DNA of 64,000 bases from Bin87 sp965207585. GTDB lineage: Bacteria > Chloroflexota > Dehalococcoidia > Lucifugimonadales > UBA3495. The notes under the pieces were generated by a model. The model did not search any database, was not told the DNA's origin, and saw only the letters and a list, made by a program, of their open reading frames with translations. The translations under genes and the position numbers were made by a program. This document shows, one piece after another, positions 42,494 through 50,560 of the stretch (the stretch's first letter is position 1; the number at the start of each line of letters is the position of its first letter). The stretch is from positions 1,798,001 through 1,862,000 of the forward strand of contig CBDBMT010000003.1 of NCBI GenBank assembly GCA_965207585.1. The letters run 5' to 3'.

Positions 42494-43953
42494 CTGGACT
42501 TTCTGCAAAATTTAGAAAAAGTAAAAAGACAGGGTAAGCTGGCCTGACCCCACTTTCGACGGAAAGGCCCGACCATGCTCACCCTGCCCGACGCCATTGT
42601 AGCCCTTCTCTTCCCCTTCGCAACTTTGTTCACCACCCCAACCTGGCGGAAAGCCCAACTACTGCTGGTCGGCGCGATCCTGACCCCGGGCCAACGCACC
42701 GTGGCCGCGGCGCTCCGCGTCATGGGACTGAGCGACGACCGGAATTACGCCCGCTACCACGCGGTGCTCAACCGAGCGGTGTGGTCGTCCCGTGGGGTAG
42801 CCCACGTCCTGCTGGTGCTCCTACTCCAGCATCTGGATCGCGGCGACGGCCCGTTGATCTTCGGCATCGACGAAACCTTGGAACGACGTCGTGGAGCCAA
42901 GATCAAGGCGCGGGCCATCTACCGCGACCCAGTGCGTTCCAGCCGCCATCAGCTGGTCAAGGCCAGCGGGCTGCGCTGGATCTCCCTGATGTGGCTGGGC
43001 CACGTGCCGTGGGCGGGACGCCATTGGGCGTTGCCGGTGCTCACGGTGCTGGCGCCCTCGTCTCGCTACCACCAGCAGCAGGGACGCCGGCACAAGAAGG
43101 TGACCGACTGGGCCCGCCAGATGGTCATGCAACTGCGCCGCTGGCTGCCCCAGCGTAAGCTGGTCCTGGTGGGCGACAACGGCTACGCCGTACTGGACCT
43201 GCTGCGCTGCTGCCAGTCACTCCGTGAACCCGTAACCCTCATCGCCAGACTGCGCCTGGACGCCGCTCTGTACGCGCCAGCGCCGCCTCGTCAGCCGGGT
43301 CAGAACGGCCGGCCGCCGCTGAAAGGCGAGCGGCGACCCTCGCTCAAAACGCTCCTTGAGCGAGCCGACGTGGCGTGGACCGTCGCCGCGGTGTCCTGGT
43401 ACGACGGCACCACCCGCACCGTGGAACTCACCTCCCAGACCGCTGTCTGGTACCGCTCGGGCAAACCGGCCGTCACCATCCGCTGGGTGCTGATCCGCGA
43501 TCCCCAGGGCGCCTTCGACCCCCAGGCCCTGCTCTGCACCGACCCGTCGGCGAACCCGACCCAGATCCTCCAGTGGTTTGTCCTGCGCTGGCAACTGGAA
43601 GTGACCTTTCAGGAGGTGCGCACCCACCTGGGAGTGGAGACCCAGCGCCAATGGTCCGACCTGGCCATCGCCCGCACTACCCCCGTCCTGCTGGGTCTCT
43701 TCTCCTGGACCACCCTGGCCGCCCACGCCCTGCAGAAACAGCACCCCATGACCCAGCGCAGGGCCGCCTGGTACGACAAACCGTCGCCGACCTTCGTGGA
43801 CGCCATCGCCCTGGTGCGACGCCACCTGTGGCTGGCGTCAGAGGGTTTCGAACTGTCGACTGGCGACCCCGATGTACGGGAACTCCCTGCCACTCTGTAC
43901 CACCGAATGGTGGATTCCCTCGCCTACGCCGCTTGAAAATGCGGAAAGCCTAG
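42494..43953 (+). mobile_element. Insertion sequence, 1460 bp, DDE transposase
   Basis: The ends CTGGACTTTCTGCA (left) and CTAGGCTTTCCGCA (right, reverse complement) are imperfect terminal inverted repeats with 11 of 14 matches. A 5 bp direct repeat CTTCG flanks it. An 8 bp repeat CTTCGCTG is the alternative reading if the ends are placed 3 bases further in. It contains a single transposase gene and looks intact, suggesting recent insertion. Confidence 0.9.
42575..43936 (+). CDS. IS transposase, DDE type (IS4/IS701-like superfamily)
   Basis: A 453-residue transposase. The catalytic pattern is visible: IFGIDETLERRRG (first Asp), LVLVGDNGYAVLDLL (second Asp) and the insertion-domain region followed by RWQLEVTFQEVRTHLGVETQRQWSD (Glu). 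The N-terminal part (LTPGQRTVAAALRVMGLSDDRNYARYHAVLNRAVWS) is helical, as in DDE_5-type transposases. The family is uncertain: the YREK-like block suggests IS4 relatives. The open frame is complete. Confidence 0.88.
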   Translation: MLTLPDAIVALLFPFATLFTTPTWRKAQLLLVGAILTPGQRTVAAALRVMGLSDDRNYARYHAVLNRAVWSSRGVAHVLLVLLLQHLDRGDGPLIFGIDETLERRRGAKIKARAIYRDPVRSSRHQLVKASGLRWISLMWLGHVPWAGRHWALPVLTVLAPSSRYHQQQGRRHKKVTDWARQMVMQLRRWLPQRKLVLVGDNGYAVLDLLRCCQSLREPVTLIARLRLDAALYAPAPPRQPGQNGRPPLKGERRPSLKTLLERADVAWTVAAVSWYDGTTRTVELTSQTAVWYRSGKPAVTIRWVLIRDPQGAFDPQALLCTDPSANPTQILQWFVLRWQLEVTFQEVRTHLGVETQRQWSDLAIARTTPVLLGLFSWTTLAAHALQKQHPMTQRRAAWYDKPSPTFVDAIALVRRHLWLASEGFELSTGDPDVRELPATLYHRMVDSLAYAA

Positions 43954-43958
43954 CTTCG
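43954..43958. repeat. Target-site duplication, right copy (CTTCG)
   Basis: Right copy of the 5 bp direct repeat; see 42489-42493. Confidence 0.85.
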
Positions 43959-44546
43959 CTGCTGGGGGCCATCCTGCGGATCGATGTGTCCCAGTCCACG
44001 CCGGAGCGGCTCTATGCCATCCCGCCGGACAACCCATTTGCGTCCGGAGGCGGGCGCGGCGAGATCTGGGCCTACGGCCTGCGCAACCCGTGGCGGTTCA
44101 GCTTCGACCGCGACACCGGCGAGCTGTGGACCGGCGACGTGGGGCAGAACCGCTGGGAGGAGATAGATCTCATCGAACGGGGCGGCAACTACGGCTGGAA
44201 CCTGCTGGAGGGCAACCATTGCTTCAGCGCCCGGGACTGCGACCTCACGGGCACGATACCGCCGGTGTGGGAGTACTCACTGGATGGGCAACCCTGCTCG
44301 GTGATCGGCGGCTACGTGTATCGTGGCACCACCATCCCGTGGCTGGTGGGCGTCTACGTGTACGGCGACTTCTGCTCGGGCGAGGTGTTCGGGTTGCGTT
44401 ACGCGGATGGACAGGTGGTCGAGCACAAGCGGCTGGCCGACACGGGGTTGCGCATCATGTCGTTTGCTGAGGACAACGGCGGCGAGTTGTACCTGCTGTC
44501 GCAGAAATCGGGCATCTATCGGCTGGCCGACTAGCGGGCCGGCGCA

Positions 44547-45518
44547 TCAGGAGACGTGGGGGAGGACTTCCTCGGTGAAGCGCGCCATCTGGCCCATCTG
44601 GTCGGGTGAGGCGAACCTGACGATGAAGTAGTCGGCGCCGCTGTCCTGGTACGCCTTGATGGCGTCGATGCTCTTCCGGGGCGGGCCGAAAACGCACAGC
44701 AGTTGCTTGCTGATGATGTCATAGGGGACGCTGTAGTAGGCCTGCATGAAGCGGTCACCCTCGGCCAGGGCGGCGTCGGTGTCGTCCTTGAGGTTGACGG
44801 AGATGTAGAGGCAGCGGCCGATGGTCGATGGATCGCGGCCCAGTTCGCCGGCGTTCTGCTCGATGCGCTGCCAGCAGCGGTCGAACAGCTCCACGGACGG
44901 GACGTTGGTGATCCAGGCGTCGCCCAGCTCGGCGACCCGCGCCAGGCCGCGCCGCACCCAGTTGCTGGAAATCCACAGGGGTATGGACTCCTGGACGGGG
45001 CCAGGTTCCAGCGTGACGTCCTTTAGCGGGAAGAACTCGCCGTCGGAAGTGACCGGGTCGCCCGTCCACAGGGCGCGCATGACGCGGATGCTCTCTTCCA
45101 TGCGGGGCGCGCGTTCTTCGATGGGCACGCCGACGGCGGCGTGTTCGTCGATGAACATCTGGTTGTTGCCGCGGCCCGCGCCCAGGCCCAGGATCGTGCG
45201 TCCGGCGGAGATGTTATCGATGGTGGCGGCGGAATGGGCCAGGTGCACGGGATGGCGCAGGGCGTTGAGCAGCACGGCGGTACCGACCTTGACCCGGCTG
45301 GTGCGGGCGGCGATGGCGGCCATGGCCGTGAGTGGTTCCATGCGGGGCTTGGAGGTGATGCTGTCGCCGACCCACACGGAATCGTATCCGGCCCGCTCGG
45401 CGGTTTCGGCCATCTGCCAGGTGAGTTCCACCTGAGGGCCGTCGCTGCCGGCGTAGACCAGCACGCCCCTGGTAGGCAGCAGGACTCCGAAGTTGTTGGC
45501 TGTTGACATCGCATCCAC
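44547..45518 (-). CDS. LLM-class (possibly F420-dependent) oxidoreductase (3 of 4)
   Basis: A 323-residue TIM barrel. AERAGYDSVWVGDSITSKPRMEPLTAMAAIAARTSRVKVGTAVLLNALRHPVHLAHSAATIDNISAGRTILGLGAGRG is the classical LLM core, and the short length is typical of F420-type members. Cofactor choice cannot be proved from sequence; the cofE gene shows that F420 is available. It is convergent with the broken dehydrogenase, 12 bases apart. Confidence 0.88.
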   Translation of the reverse strand: MDAMSTANNFGVLLPTRGVLVYAGSDGPQVELTWQMAETAERAGYDSVWVGDSITSKPRMEPLTAMAAIAARTSRVKVGTAVLLNALRHPVHLAHSAATIDNISAGRTILGLGAGRGNNQMFIDEHAAVGVPIEERAPRMEESIRVMRALWTGDPVTSDGEFFPLKDVTLEPGPVQESIPLWISSNWVRRGLARVAELGDAWITNVPSVELFDRCWQRIEQNAGELGRDPSTIGRCLYISVNLKDDTDAALAEGDRFMQAYYSVPYDIISKQLLCVFGPPRKSIDAIKAYQDSGADYFIVRFASPDQMGQMARFTEEVLPHVS

Positions 45519-45609
45519 CTCATGCCGGGTTTGCGTTTGGCCCCGACTTGGCGACGGGGACGACCATTATACTTGGCCGATTTCCAGAGGCTCAGCGTTA
45601 TCCGCCGGG

Positions 45610-46455
45610 TCACCAGCCCTGGAGGAAGTTGAGCACGTGGGCGGTGTATTCTTCTGGCTTTTCGAAGGGGACCCAGTGGCCGCAGTTGTTCAGGACGACG
45701 AGGCGGGAGTCGGCGAGGTTGTTCAGGGCGGCGATGCCGATCTCGAAGACGCACATGCGGTCGTAGCGGCCCCAGATGATCAGGCTCGGCGCGGTGATGT
45801 TGGGCAGGTCGACGCCGTGGTCGTAGGGGACGCTGACGGACCTCGCGTCGGCCGCGATGTGGTCGGGGTTGCCGGTGTAGTGGCCGTGGATGTAGTCCAC
45901 CAGGTCGTCGGTCACCAGCGCGTTGTCGTCGATGTGGGTTTGCAGGTAGCGGCGCACGTTCTCGCGGGTGGGGTTGTCGCGAGTTTCCCGCGTGACCAGG
46001 CTGCCCTCCGACGGGCGGTTGCCCATGAGGTACAGGTCGCCGCCGGTGCGGATGTGACAGGCGCCGAACACCAGCCTGTTGACCCGGTGCGGCTCCTTCA
46101 TCGCCAGCACCATCGCCGACTGGCCGCCCTGGGAGTTGCCCACCAGGTGCGCCTTCTCGATGCCCAGCGCATCCATCAGGCCCAGGGCGGTGCGGGCCTG
46201 GAGGTTGTGCAGCGGCTCGTTGTAGACCACCGGCCCGGTGCGCCCGAAGTTGGGCAGGTCCATGACGATGCAGCGGTAGCGCTGGGAGAAAGCGGGCAGC
46301 ACCTTGTGGAAGGTGATCCACCCGGTGGTGCCGATGCCGTAGGAGTGGAGCATGACAACCGGCTCGCCGTCGCCCACGTCGTGGTAGTGCACGGGCATGT
46401 CGCCCACCATGACGGTGCGGCTGGTGGATGCTTCGGTGAATGCGGCGGCGGTCAT
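45610..46455 (-). CDS. Alpha/beta hydrolase (meta-cleavage hydrolase-like)
   Basis: A 281-residue protein: VVMLHSYGIGTTGWITFHKVLPAFSQRYRCIVMDLPNFGRT, nucleophile VGNSQGGQS (Ser near 112), acid in IWGRYDRMCV, and His in NCGHWVPFEKPEEYTAHVLNFLQGW. The resemblance is to hydrolases of aromatic meta-cleavage products. It is followed by the LLM gene on the same strand and divergent from the Rieske pair, which would fit an aromatic catabolic set. Confidence 0.88.
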   Translation of the reverse strand: MTAAAFTEASTSRTVMVGDMPVHYHDVGDGEPVVMLHSYGIGTTGWITFHKVLPAFSQRYRCIVMDLPNFGRTGPVVYNEPLHNLQARTALGLMDALGIEKAHLVGNSQGGQSAMVLAMKEPHRVNRLVFGACHIRTGGDLYLMGNRPSEGSLVTRETRDNPTRENVRRYLQTHIDDNALVTDDLVDYIHGHYTGNPDHIAADARSVSVPYDHGVDLPNITAPSLIIWGRYDRMCVFEIGIAALNNLADSRLVVLNNCGHWVPFEKPEEYTAHVLNFLQGW

Positions 46456-46488
46456 TTTTGTTTTCTCCTGAATGATGGCAATTGATTG

Positions 46489-46573
46489 TCTGAATCAGGA
46501 TTTACAGGATTTTAAGATTTTCGAGATTGGGGACATCCCGAAAATCCTCACATCCGGCAAATCCTGATTCAGA
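46489..46573. repeat. Family B inverted-repeat element, copy 2
   Basis: An 85 bp element with perfect 15 bp terminal inverted repeats (TCTGAATCAGGATTT). It lies in the 206 base divergent gap between the hydrolase and Rieske genes. Confidence 0.85.
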
Positions 46574-46661
46574 TGATTACTCTACCGCATGGTTGGACAG
46601 GATGCACCGGATGTCTGATACTGTCGTTGAAGCCCTGATTTGACAACACCGGGGGTGTGCG

Positions 46662-48002
46662 ATGGTTGCCGTTGGCCGCAAGCACCAGATAATTGACCTC
46701 GAGACCGGACAGCTGGACCGGCGGATATTCGTTGATCCGGACATCTACGCTGAGGAGCAGGAGAAGGTGTTCGGGCGGGCCTGGCTGATGATCGGCCACG
46801 AGTCGCTGGTTCCCAACACCAACGACTTCTTCCACACCTACATGGGCGAGGAGCCGGTGATCCTGTGCCGCGACGGCCGTGGCAACCTGCGCGCCTTTCT
46901 GAACATGTGCCGCCACCGGGGCAACCGGATCGTGCGCACCGACGTGGGCAACGCGCGTAACTTCGCCTGCGCCTACCACGGCTGGACCTTCTCCAACGAT
47001 GGCGCGCTGGAATACGTGCCGGGAGACGAGGAAGCCTACTACGGCGCGCTGGACCAGGATAGCCTGGGTTTGATCGAGGCTCGAGTGGACACCTACGCCG
47101 GGATCGTGTTCGCCACCTGGGACCGGAGCGCGCCGAGCCTGGACGACTTCCTGGGCGACGCGCGGTGGCTGCTGGACGTCTCGTTCAACCGGCTTGACAA
47201 CGGCACCGAGGCCATCGGCCCCATCAAGTGGATCGAGCCGCTGAACTGGAAGACGGCGGTGGACAACTGCTCGGACAACTACCATGTGCCCACGACCCAC
47301 CTGTCGACCATCATCGTGCAGGGGCGGCATCGGGGCATCCCGCGCCTGACCCACGAGCAGCAGTTCCAGTCGGAGAACAAGCACCTGTTCGTCAACGGCC
47401 ACTCTCTGACCATGCGGTTCCTGGAGCGCGCCGACCAGGTCCGCCAGACCCACGGAGTCACCGCCGAGAACCGGGAGGCATTCGAGGAATATTATCGCGC
47501 CACGCTGCCCGAGGCGGAGCGGCGGCTGGGCAGCCTGCGCACCCGGCTGCACCTGGGCAACCACAGCCTGTTCCCCAACGGCGTGCTGGGTCTGCGTCTG
47601 GCCCACCCTCGGGGGCCGCTGGAAACGGAGTTCTGGCACTTCGTGGTGCTGGAGCGGGACATGCCGTACGAGCTGAAGACGGCCCTGCGTCGCGGCAGCG
47701 CCAACTACAACGGCGTCAACGGCATTTTCGAGCAGGACGACATGGACAACTGGCGCGGGGTCACGCACTCGGCGCTGACGCGGATGGGGCGCAAGTACAC
47801 GCAGGACCTGTCCATGGGCGTGGGGCACGACCGCCGGCATCCGGACTACCCGGGCGTTGTGGCGGATCGGTACACGTCGGAGAGCAACCAGCGTCTCTTC
47901 TACCGCCGTTGGGAGCAGTTCATGAACGCCGACAACTGGGAGGACATCCCCCTGGAGCCCAAGGCGATGGACTATGAGGGCACGGCCACGCTGCGAGGCT
48001 AG
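46662..48002 (+). CDS. Aromatic ring-hydroxylating dioxygenase, large (alpha) subunit
   Basis: A 446-residue Rieske non-heme iron oxygenase. Rieske cluster ligands are Cys83-x-His85 and Cys103-x2-His106 (NMCRHRG ... CAYHGW, 17 residues apart). The mononuclear iron site is NCSDNYHVPTTH with bridging Asp205, His208 and His213. It starts MVAVGRKHQIIDLETGQLDRRIF. Ferredoxin and reductase genes are not in the window. It is 7 bases from the beta-subunit gene. Substrate is an aromatic ring of unknown type, by family. Confidence 0.93.
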   Translation: MVAVGRKHQIIDLETGQLDRRIFVDPDIYAEEQEKVFGRAWLMIGHESLVPNTNDFFHTYMGEEPVILCRDGRGNLRAFLNMCRHRGNRIVRTDVGNARNFACAYHGWTFSNDGALEYVPGDEEAYYGALDQDSLGLIEARVDTYAGIVFATWDRSAPSLDDFLGDARWLLDVSFNRLDNGTEAIGPIKWIEPLNWKTAVDNCSDNYHVPTTHLSTIIVQGRHRGIPRLTHEQQFQSENKHLFVNGHSLTMRFLERADQVRQTHGVTAENREAFEEYYRATLPEAERRLGSLRTRLHLGNHSLFPNGVLGLRLAHPRGPLETEFWHFVVLERDMPYELKTALRRGSANYNGVNGIFEQDDMDNWRGVTHSALTRMGRKYTQDLSMGVGHDRRHPDYPGVVADRYTSESNQRLFYRRWEQFMNADNWEDIPLEPKAMDYEGTATLRG

Positions 48003-48009
48003 ACGTACC

Positions 48010-48543
48010 ATGACTACCGAAACTCAGGTCACGGCTGCGCAGCGCATGGAACTGTGGCACGAGCTGATGGAGTTCTACATCCGGGAGGCCTGGATTCTGG
48101 ACGAGCGGCGGTTCCGGGAGTGGCTGGACCTGTTCACCGAGGACGTGTTCTATTTCATGCCGCGCCGGCTGAACGTGCACCGCCACGAGACCGACCGCGA
48201 GCTGACACCCGTAGGCGACCTGGCCATCTTCGAGGACGACAAGACGTACCTCACCATGCGGGTGGAGCGGCTGGAGACGGGCATGGCCTGGGGCGAAGAC
48301 CCGCCGTCGCGCACGCGTCACATCGTGGGCAACCTGGTGGTGGAGCCGCAGCCCGACGGCGAGGTTCGGGCGAAGACGGCGTTCCTCCTGTACCGGTCGC
48401 ACCACGAGACCGAGGAAAACCTGTTCTCGGGCTACCGCGAAGACCTGCTGCGGCCCGTGGACAGCGGCTGGAAGATTGCCCGCCGCACCATCGTCCTGGA
48501 CAGCAACGTCATCCTGGCGAAGAACCTGAGCGTGTTTTTTTAG
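48010..48543 (+). CDS. Aromatic ring-hydroxylating dioxygenase, small (beta) subunit
   Basis: A 177-residue NTF2-like cone protein: WHELMEFYIREAWILDERRFREWLDLFTEDVFYFMPRR, then TRHIVGNLVV and the closing WKIARRTIVLDSNVILAKNLSVFF. It structurally completes the alpha3-beta3 oxygenase. ATG 48010 is chosen; the longer frame from 47974 overlaps the alpha gene. Its stop overlaps the truncated vapC gene by four bases. Confidence 0.92.
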   Translation: MTTETQVTAAQRMELWHELMEFYIREAWILDERRFREWLDLFTEDVFYFMPRRLNVHRHETDRELTPVGDLAIFEDDKTYLTMRVERLETGMAWGEDPPSRTRHIVGNLVVEPQPDGEVRAKTAFLLYRSHHETEENLFSGYREDLLRPVDSGWKIARRTIVLDSNVILAKNLSVFF

Positions 48544-48770
48544 GATAAGTAGAAAACCGAGCGTGACGACACTGCATCTTCGGGCTGCAAGCTGCGGCGT
48601 TGGAGGTGTTTCCACAGTACGTTCGCGGATTCGACGAGCACATACTCGGGCGCCATCAGGTTGGTCATGCCGGCGTGATGAAGTACAACGAGCCTTTCGA
48701 CGACTGGCGAGTCCTCTTCGGGAAGGACGTATTTGACCAGCGCACTGGTGTCGATGACTTGTGATGTCAA
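48540..48770 (-). pseudogene. VapC-type PIN-domain toxin, C-terminally truncated
   Basis: Only 76 residues remain of about 130-140: IDTSALVKYVLPEEDSPVVERLV keeps the first PIN Asp, and APEYVLVESANVLWKHLQRRSL keeps the conserved Glu. The C-terminal half with the remaining acidic residues and the usual YDALYVALA block is gone, replaced by VSSRSVFYLS at the junction with the Rieske beta gene. It probably cannot form the metal site. Confidence 0.75.
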
Positions 48771-49045
48771 CGCGCTCTGTCCTCTCTAATCAGATCGACC
48801 GAGTTGAGCAGGCTCCCTGCCAGCCGCGCGGCGATTTTATTCCTCAGCTCCCTGGCCTGTCGGATGTCCGCGAATGCAGGATCGGTAGCGATCCGATTTT
48901 CGCGGTCCAGGTCGGATAACGAGTCGGCATTCGATGCGGCCGTCGAGACCTCCAGTTCCACCAGAACCGGCTGGCCTTCCGGCAATTCGGGGTCGGTGTC
49001 CAGTTCAATTGTTTTGCCTTTGACAACGCCGTGCAGTCTCATCAC
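48767..49045 (-). CDS. VapB-type antitoxin-like protein
   Basis: A 92-residue protein. It starts MMRLHGVVKGKTIELDTDPELPEGQPVLVELEV, a swapped-hairpin antitoxin-type N-terminus that overlaps vapC by four bases at its end, the usual order antitoxin-toxin. The C-terminal helix (LRNKIAARLAGSLLNSVDLIREDR) would wrap a PIN toxin. It survives next to a broken toxin. The 292 base gap to the LLM gene shows one likely promoter and nothing else. Confidence 0.7.
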   Translation of the reverse strand: MMRLHGVVKGKTIELDTDPELPEGQPVLVELEVSTAASNADSLSDLDRENRIATDPAFADIRQARELRNKIAARLAGSLLNSVDLIREDRAR

Positions 49046-49230
49046 TAACCCCGCTTACTGGCACTTAGTCATACGATCTTATTGTCGGGGAGTTGATCTT
49101 CCCGTGGGATATGCAGCCGTTGGATTGCGATTCCCATAGTCGTGCATCGATGGTGAATTGTCCACACCCTTTACAGGCTCCCTGACGTTCCTCGGCGTCG
49201 GTATGTGAATACACCCCGGCAAGCGCCGCC

Positions 49231-49260
49231 TTGACCGCCCATCGGCCCGTGCTGTACTTT
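49231..49260 (+). promoter_or_regulatory. Possible promoter of the LLM gene at 49338
   Basis: TTGACC (49231-49236) and TACTTT (49255-49260) are 18 bases apart, 77 bases before the ATG. Confidence 0.4.
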
Positions 49261-49337
49261 GCCGATACCAGAACGGGGGCGGGCTACGGTCGTCGTTTTT
49301 CGGCGCGCACGCTTCCGGAAACGCATGAGGTACATGA

Positions 49338-50390
49338 ATGGACTTCGGAATCAACGCGAACTTCAACATCGGCAGCAACCCCACGCACGCCGAGGCATTT
49401 CAGGAAGCCTTTGAGGAAATCGACCTGGCCGAGGAGCTGGGGCTGGATACCGTGTGGCTGGGCGAGATGCACTTCAACCCCAACCGCTCAGTGCTTTCGG
49501 CGCCCATCATTGTTGCGACCGGCATTGCCACGCGAACCAAGAAGCTGCGGGTGGGCATGGCGGTGCAGGTGCTGCCGCTGATCCATCCCCTGCGCATCGC
49601 CGAGGAGACGGCCACCGTGGATCAGCTCAGCGAAGGACGGTTCGAGCTGGGCGTGGGACGCAGCGGCAACGTGCGGGCCTACGACATCATGGGCATCGAC
49701 TACGGCGAAAGCCGGGAGCGCTTCCAGGAGGCGCTGGACATCATCCTCCAGGCGTGGTCCGGCGAAACCTTCTCCTACGAGGGCAAGTTCAACACCATCA
49801 CCAACGCCACCCTGTCGCCGGTCCCCTACCAGCAGCCGCATCCCAAGATCCGCATCGCGGCCAGCAGCGACGACAGTTTCGCGCGCATCGGCCGGCTGGG
49901 CCAACCCATCTTCTTGGGCCTGCGGACCATGGACGTGGAGGACCTGAAGACCAACCTCGAGGACTACAAGTCGGAGTGGAAGGCCGCAGGACACGCCGGT
50001 GACGGCGGCGACATCAACGTGCGCGTCCCAATGTACATTGCCCCCAGCGACGCCGAGGCCATTGAGGAACCCAAGGAGAGCATCGAGGCGTTCTTCAGCC
50101 GCCAGCGGGAGCTGTTCGAGTATTCCCTGGGCCGCGCCGGCGTCTCGGCGCCCGAGCGGCGCAGAGAACGGTACGAAAGGCTGGCCAGCTCCACCTACGA
50201 GGACCTGCTGCAGACCCGCGTGGTGTTCGGCAGCCCGGAGCGGGTCGTCGACCGCATCGCCGAGTTCCAGGAGGTTCTGGGTGTCACCGGGATCACCGCC
50301 GAGCTGAACCCGGGCGGCTTTCTGCCCAAGGAGGCGGTGCATCGGAGCCTGGAGCTGCTGACGCAGGAAGTGATGCCCGCGTTCAAGTAG
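49338..50390 (+). CDS. LLM-class flavin-dependent oxidoreductase (4 of 4)
   Basis: A 350-residue luciferase-like protein. EELGLDTVWLGEMHFNPNRSVLSAPIIVATGIATRTKKLRVGMAVQVLPLIHPLRIAEETATVDQLSEGRFELGVGRSGNV and later FGSPERVVDRIAEFQEVLGVTGITAELNPGG define the family. The short distance to the HpaB-like gene suggests a shared pathway, but a Family B element lies between. Confidence 0.9.
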   Translation: MDFGINANFNIGSNPTHAEAFQEAFEEIDLAEELGLDTVWLGEMHFNPNRSVLSAPIIVATGIATRTKKLRVGMAVQVLPLIHPLRIAEETATVDQLSEGRFELGVGRSGNVRAYDIMGIDYGESRERFQEALDIILQAWSGETFSYEGKFNTITNATLSPVPYQQPHPKIRIAASSDDSFARIGRLGQPIFLGLRTMDVEDLKTNLEDYKSEWKAAGHAGDGGDINVRVPMYIAPSDAEAIEEPKESIEAFFSRQRELFEYSLGRAGVSAPERRRERYERLASSTYEDLLQTRVVFGSPERVVDRIAEFQEVLGVTGITAELNPGGFLPKEAVHRSLELLTQEVMPAFK

Positions 50391-50403
50391 CCTTGGAGGA
50401 ATC

Positions 50404-50511
50404 GTCAGCATCAGGATTTTCGGGATTTTATGATTTGACAGGATTGAGAGAGTCATCACGGAAAAGTTCCAATCCGGGTAATCCTCAAATCCTGGAAATC
50501 CTGATGCTGAC
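50404..50511. repeat. Family B inverted-repeat element, copy 3
   Basis: A 108 bp element with perfect 16 bp terminal inverted repeats (GTCAGCATCAGGATTT). Both ends carry the same GC change (AGCATC instead of AGAATC), a compensatory change that keeps the pairing. Confidence 0.87.
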
Positions 50512-50560
50512 AGCTTCGCAGCGACCGTCCCCCACGCTTTAGAGAAGGAGGTGCAGGACC

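Larger units (their letters stand above)
41742..44534 (+). pseudogene. PQQ-dependent sugar dehydrogenase-type lipoprotein, broken by frameshift and IS insertion
   Basis: Two parts of one gene: 41742-42493 and 43959-44534. It begins GTG with a lipoprotein signal (LFLALVVGC, Cys19) and a long Pro/Thr/Ser linker (about 20-90), then the glucose/sorbosone dehydrogenase propeller: TNLIQMQDGRMLVTEQSGRI, EEGLLGLALDP and GQPFANHNGG. One base is missing near 42396-42399; with one base restored the frame reads QIAFGPDGYLYIGLGDGGSAGD. The IS then splits the codons for DTSSLLGAILRIDV. The 3' part (GEIWAYGLRNPWRFSFDRDTGELWTGDVGQNRWEEID, then GGNYGWN) is intact to its stop. No functional enzyme can be made. 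Confidence 0.9.

Noticed and set aside
42489..42496. 8 bp target duplication CTTCGCTG
   Set aside because: Possible, but placing the IS ends at CTGG/CTAG gives better matching inverted repeats and a 5 bp duplication; both rejoin the host frame.
46569..48011. A 480-codon minus-strand frame opposite the Rieske alpha subunit
   Set aside because: Shadow frame; the Rieske and iron motifs are on the plus strand.
30656..50390. LLM genes as true bacterial luciferases (lux) with bioluminescence
   Set aside because: No luxAB pairing, luxCDE or luxG; the family name covers many monooxygenases and the arrangement is catabolic.
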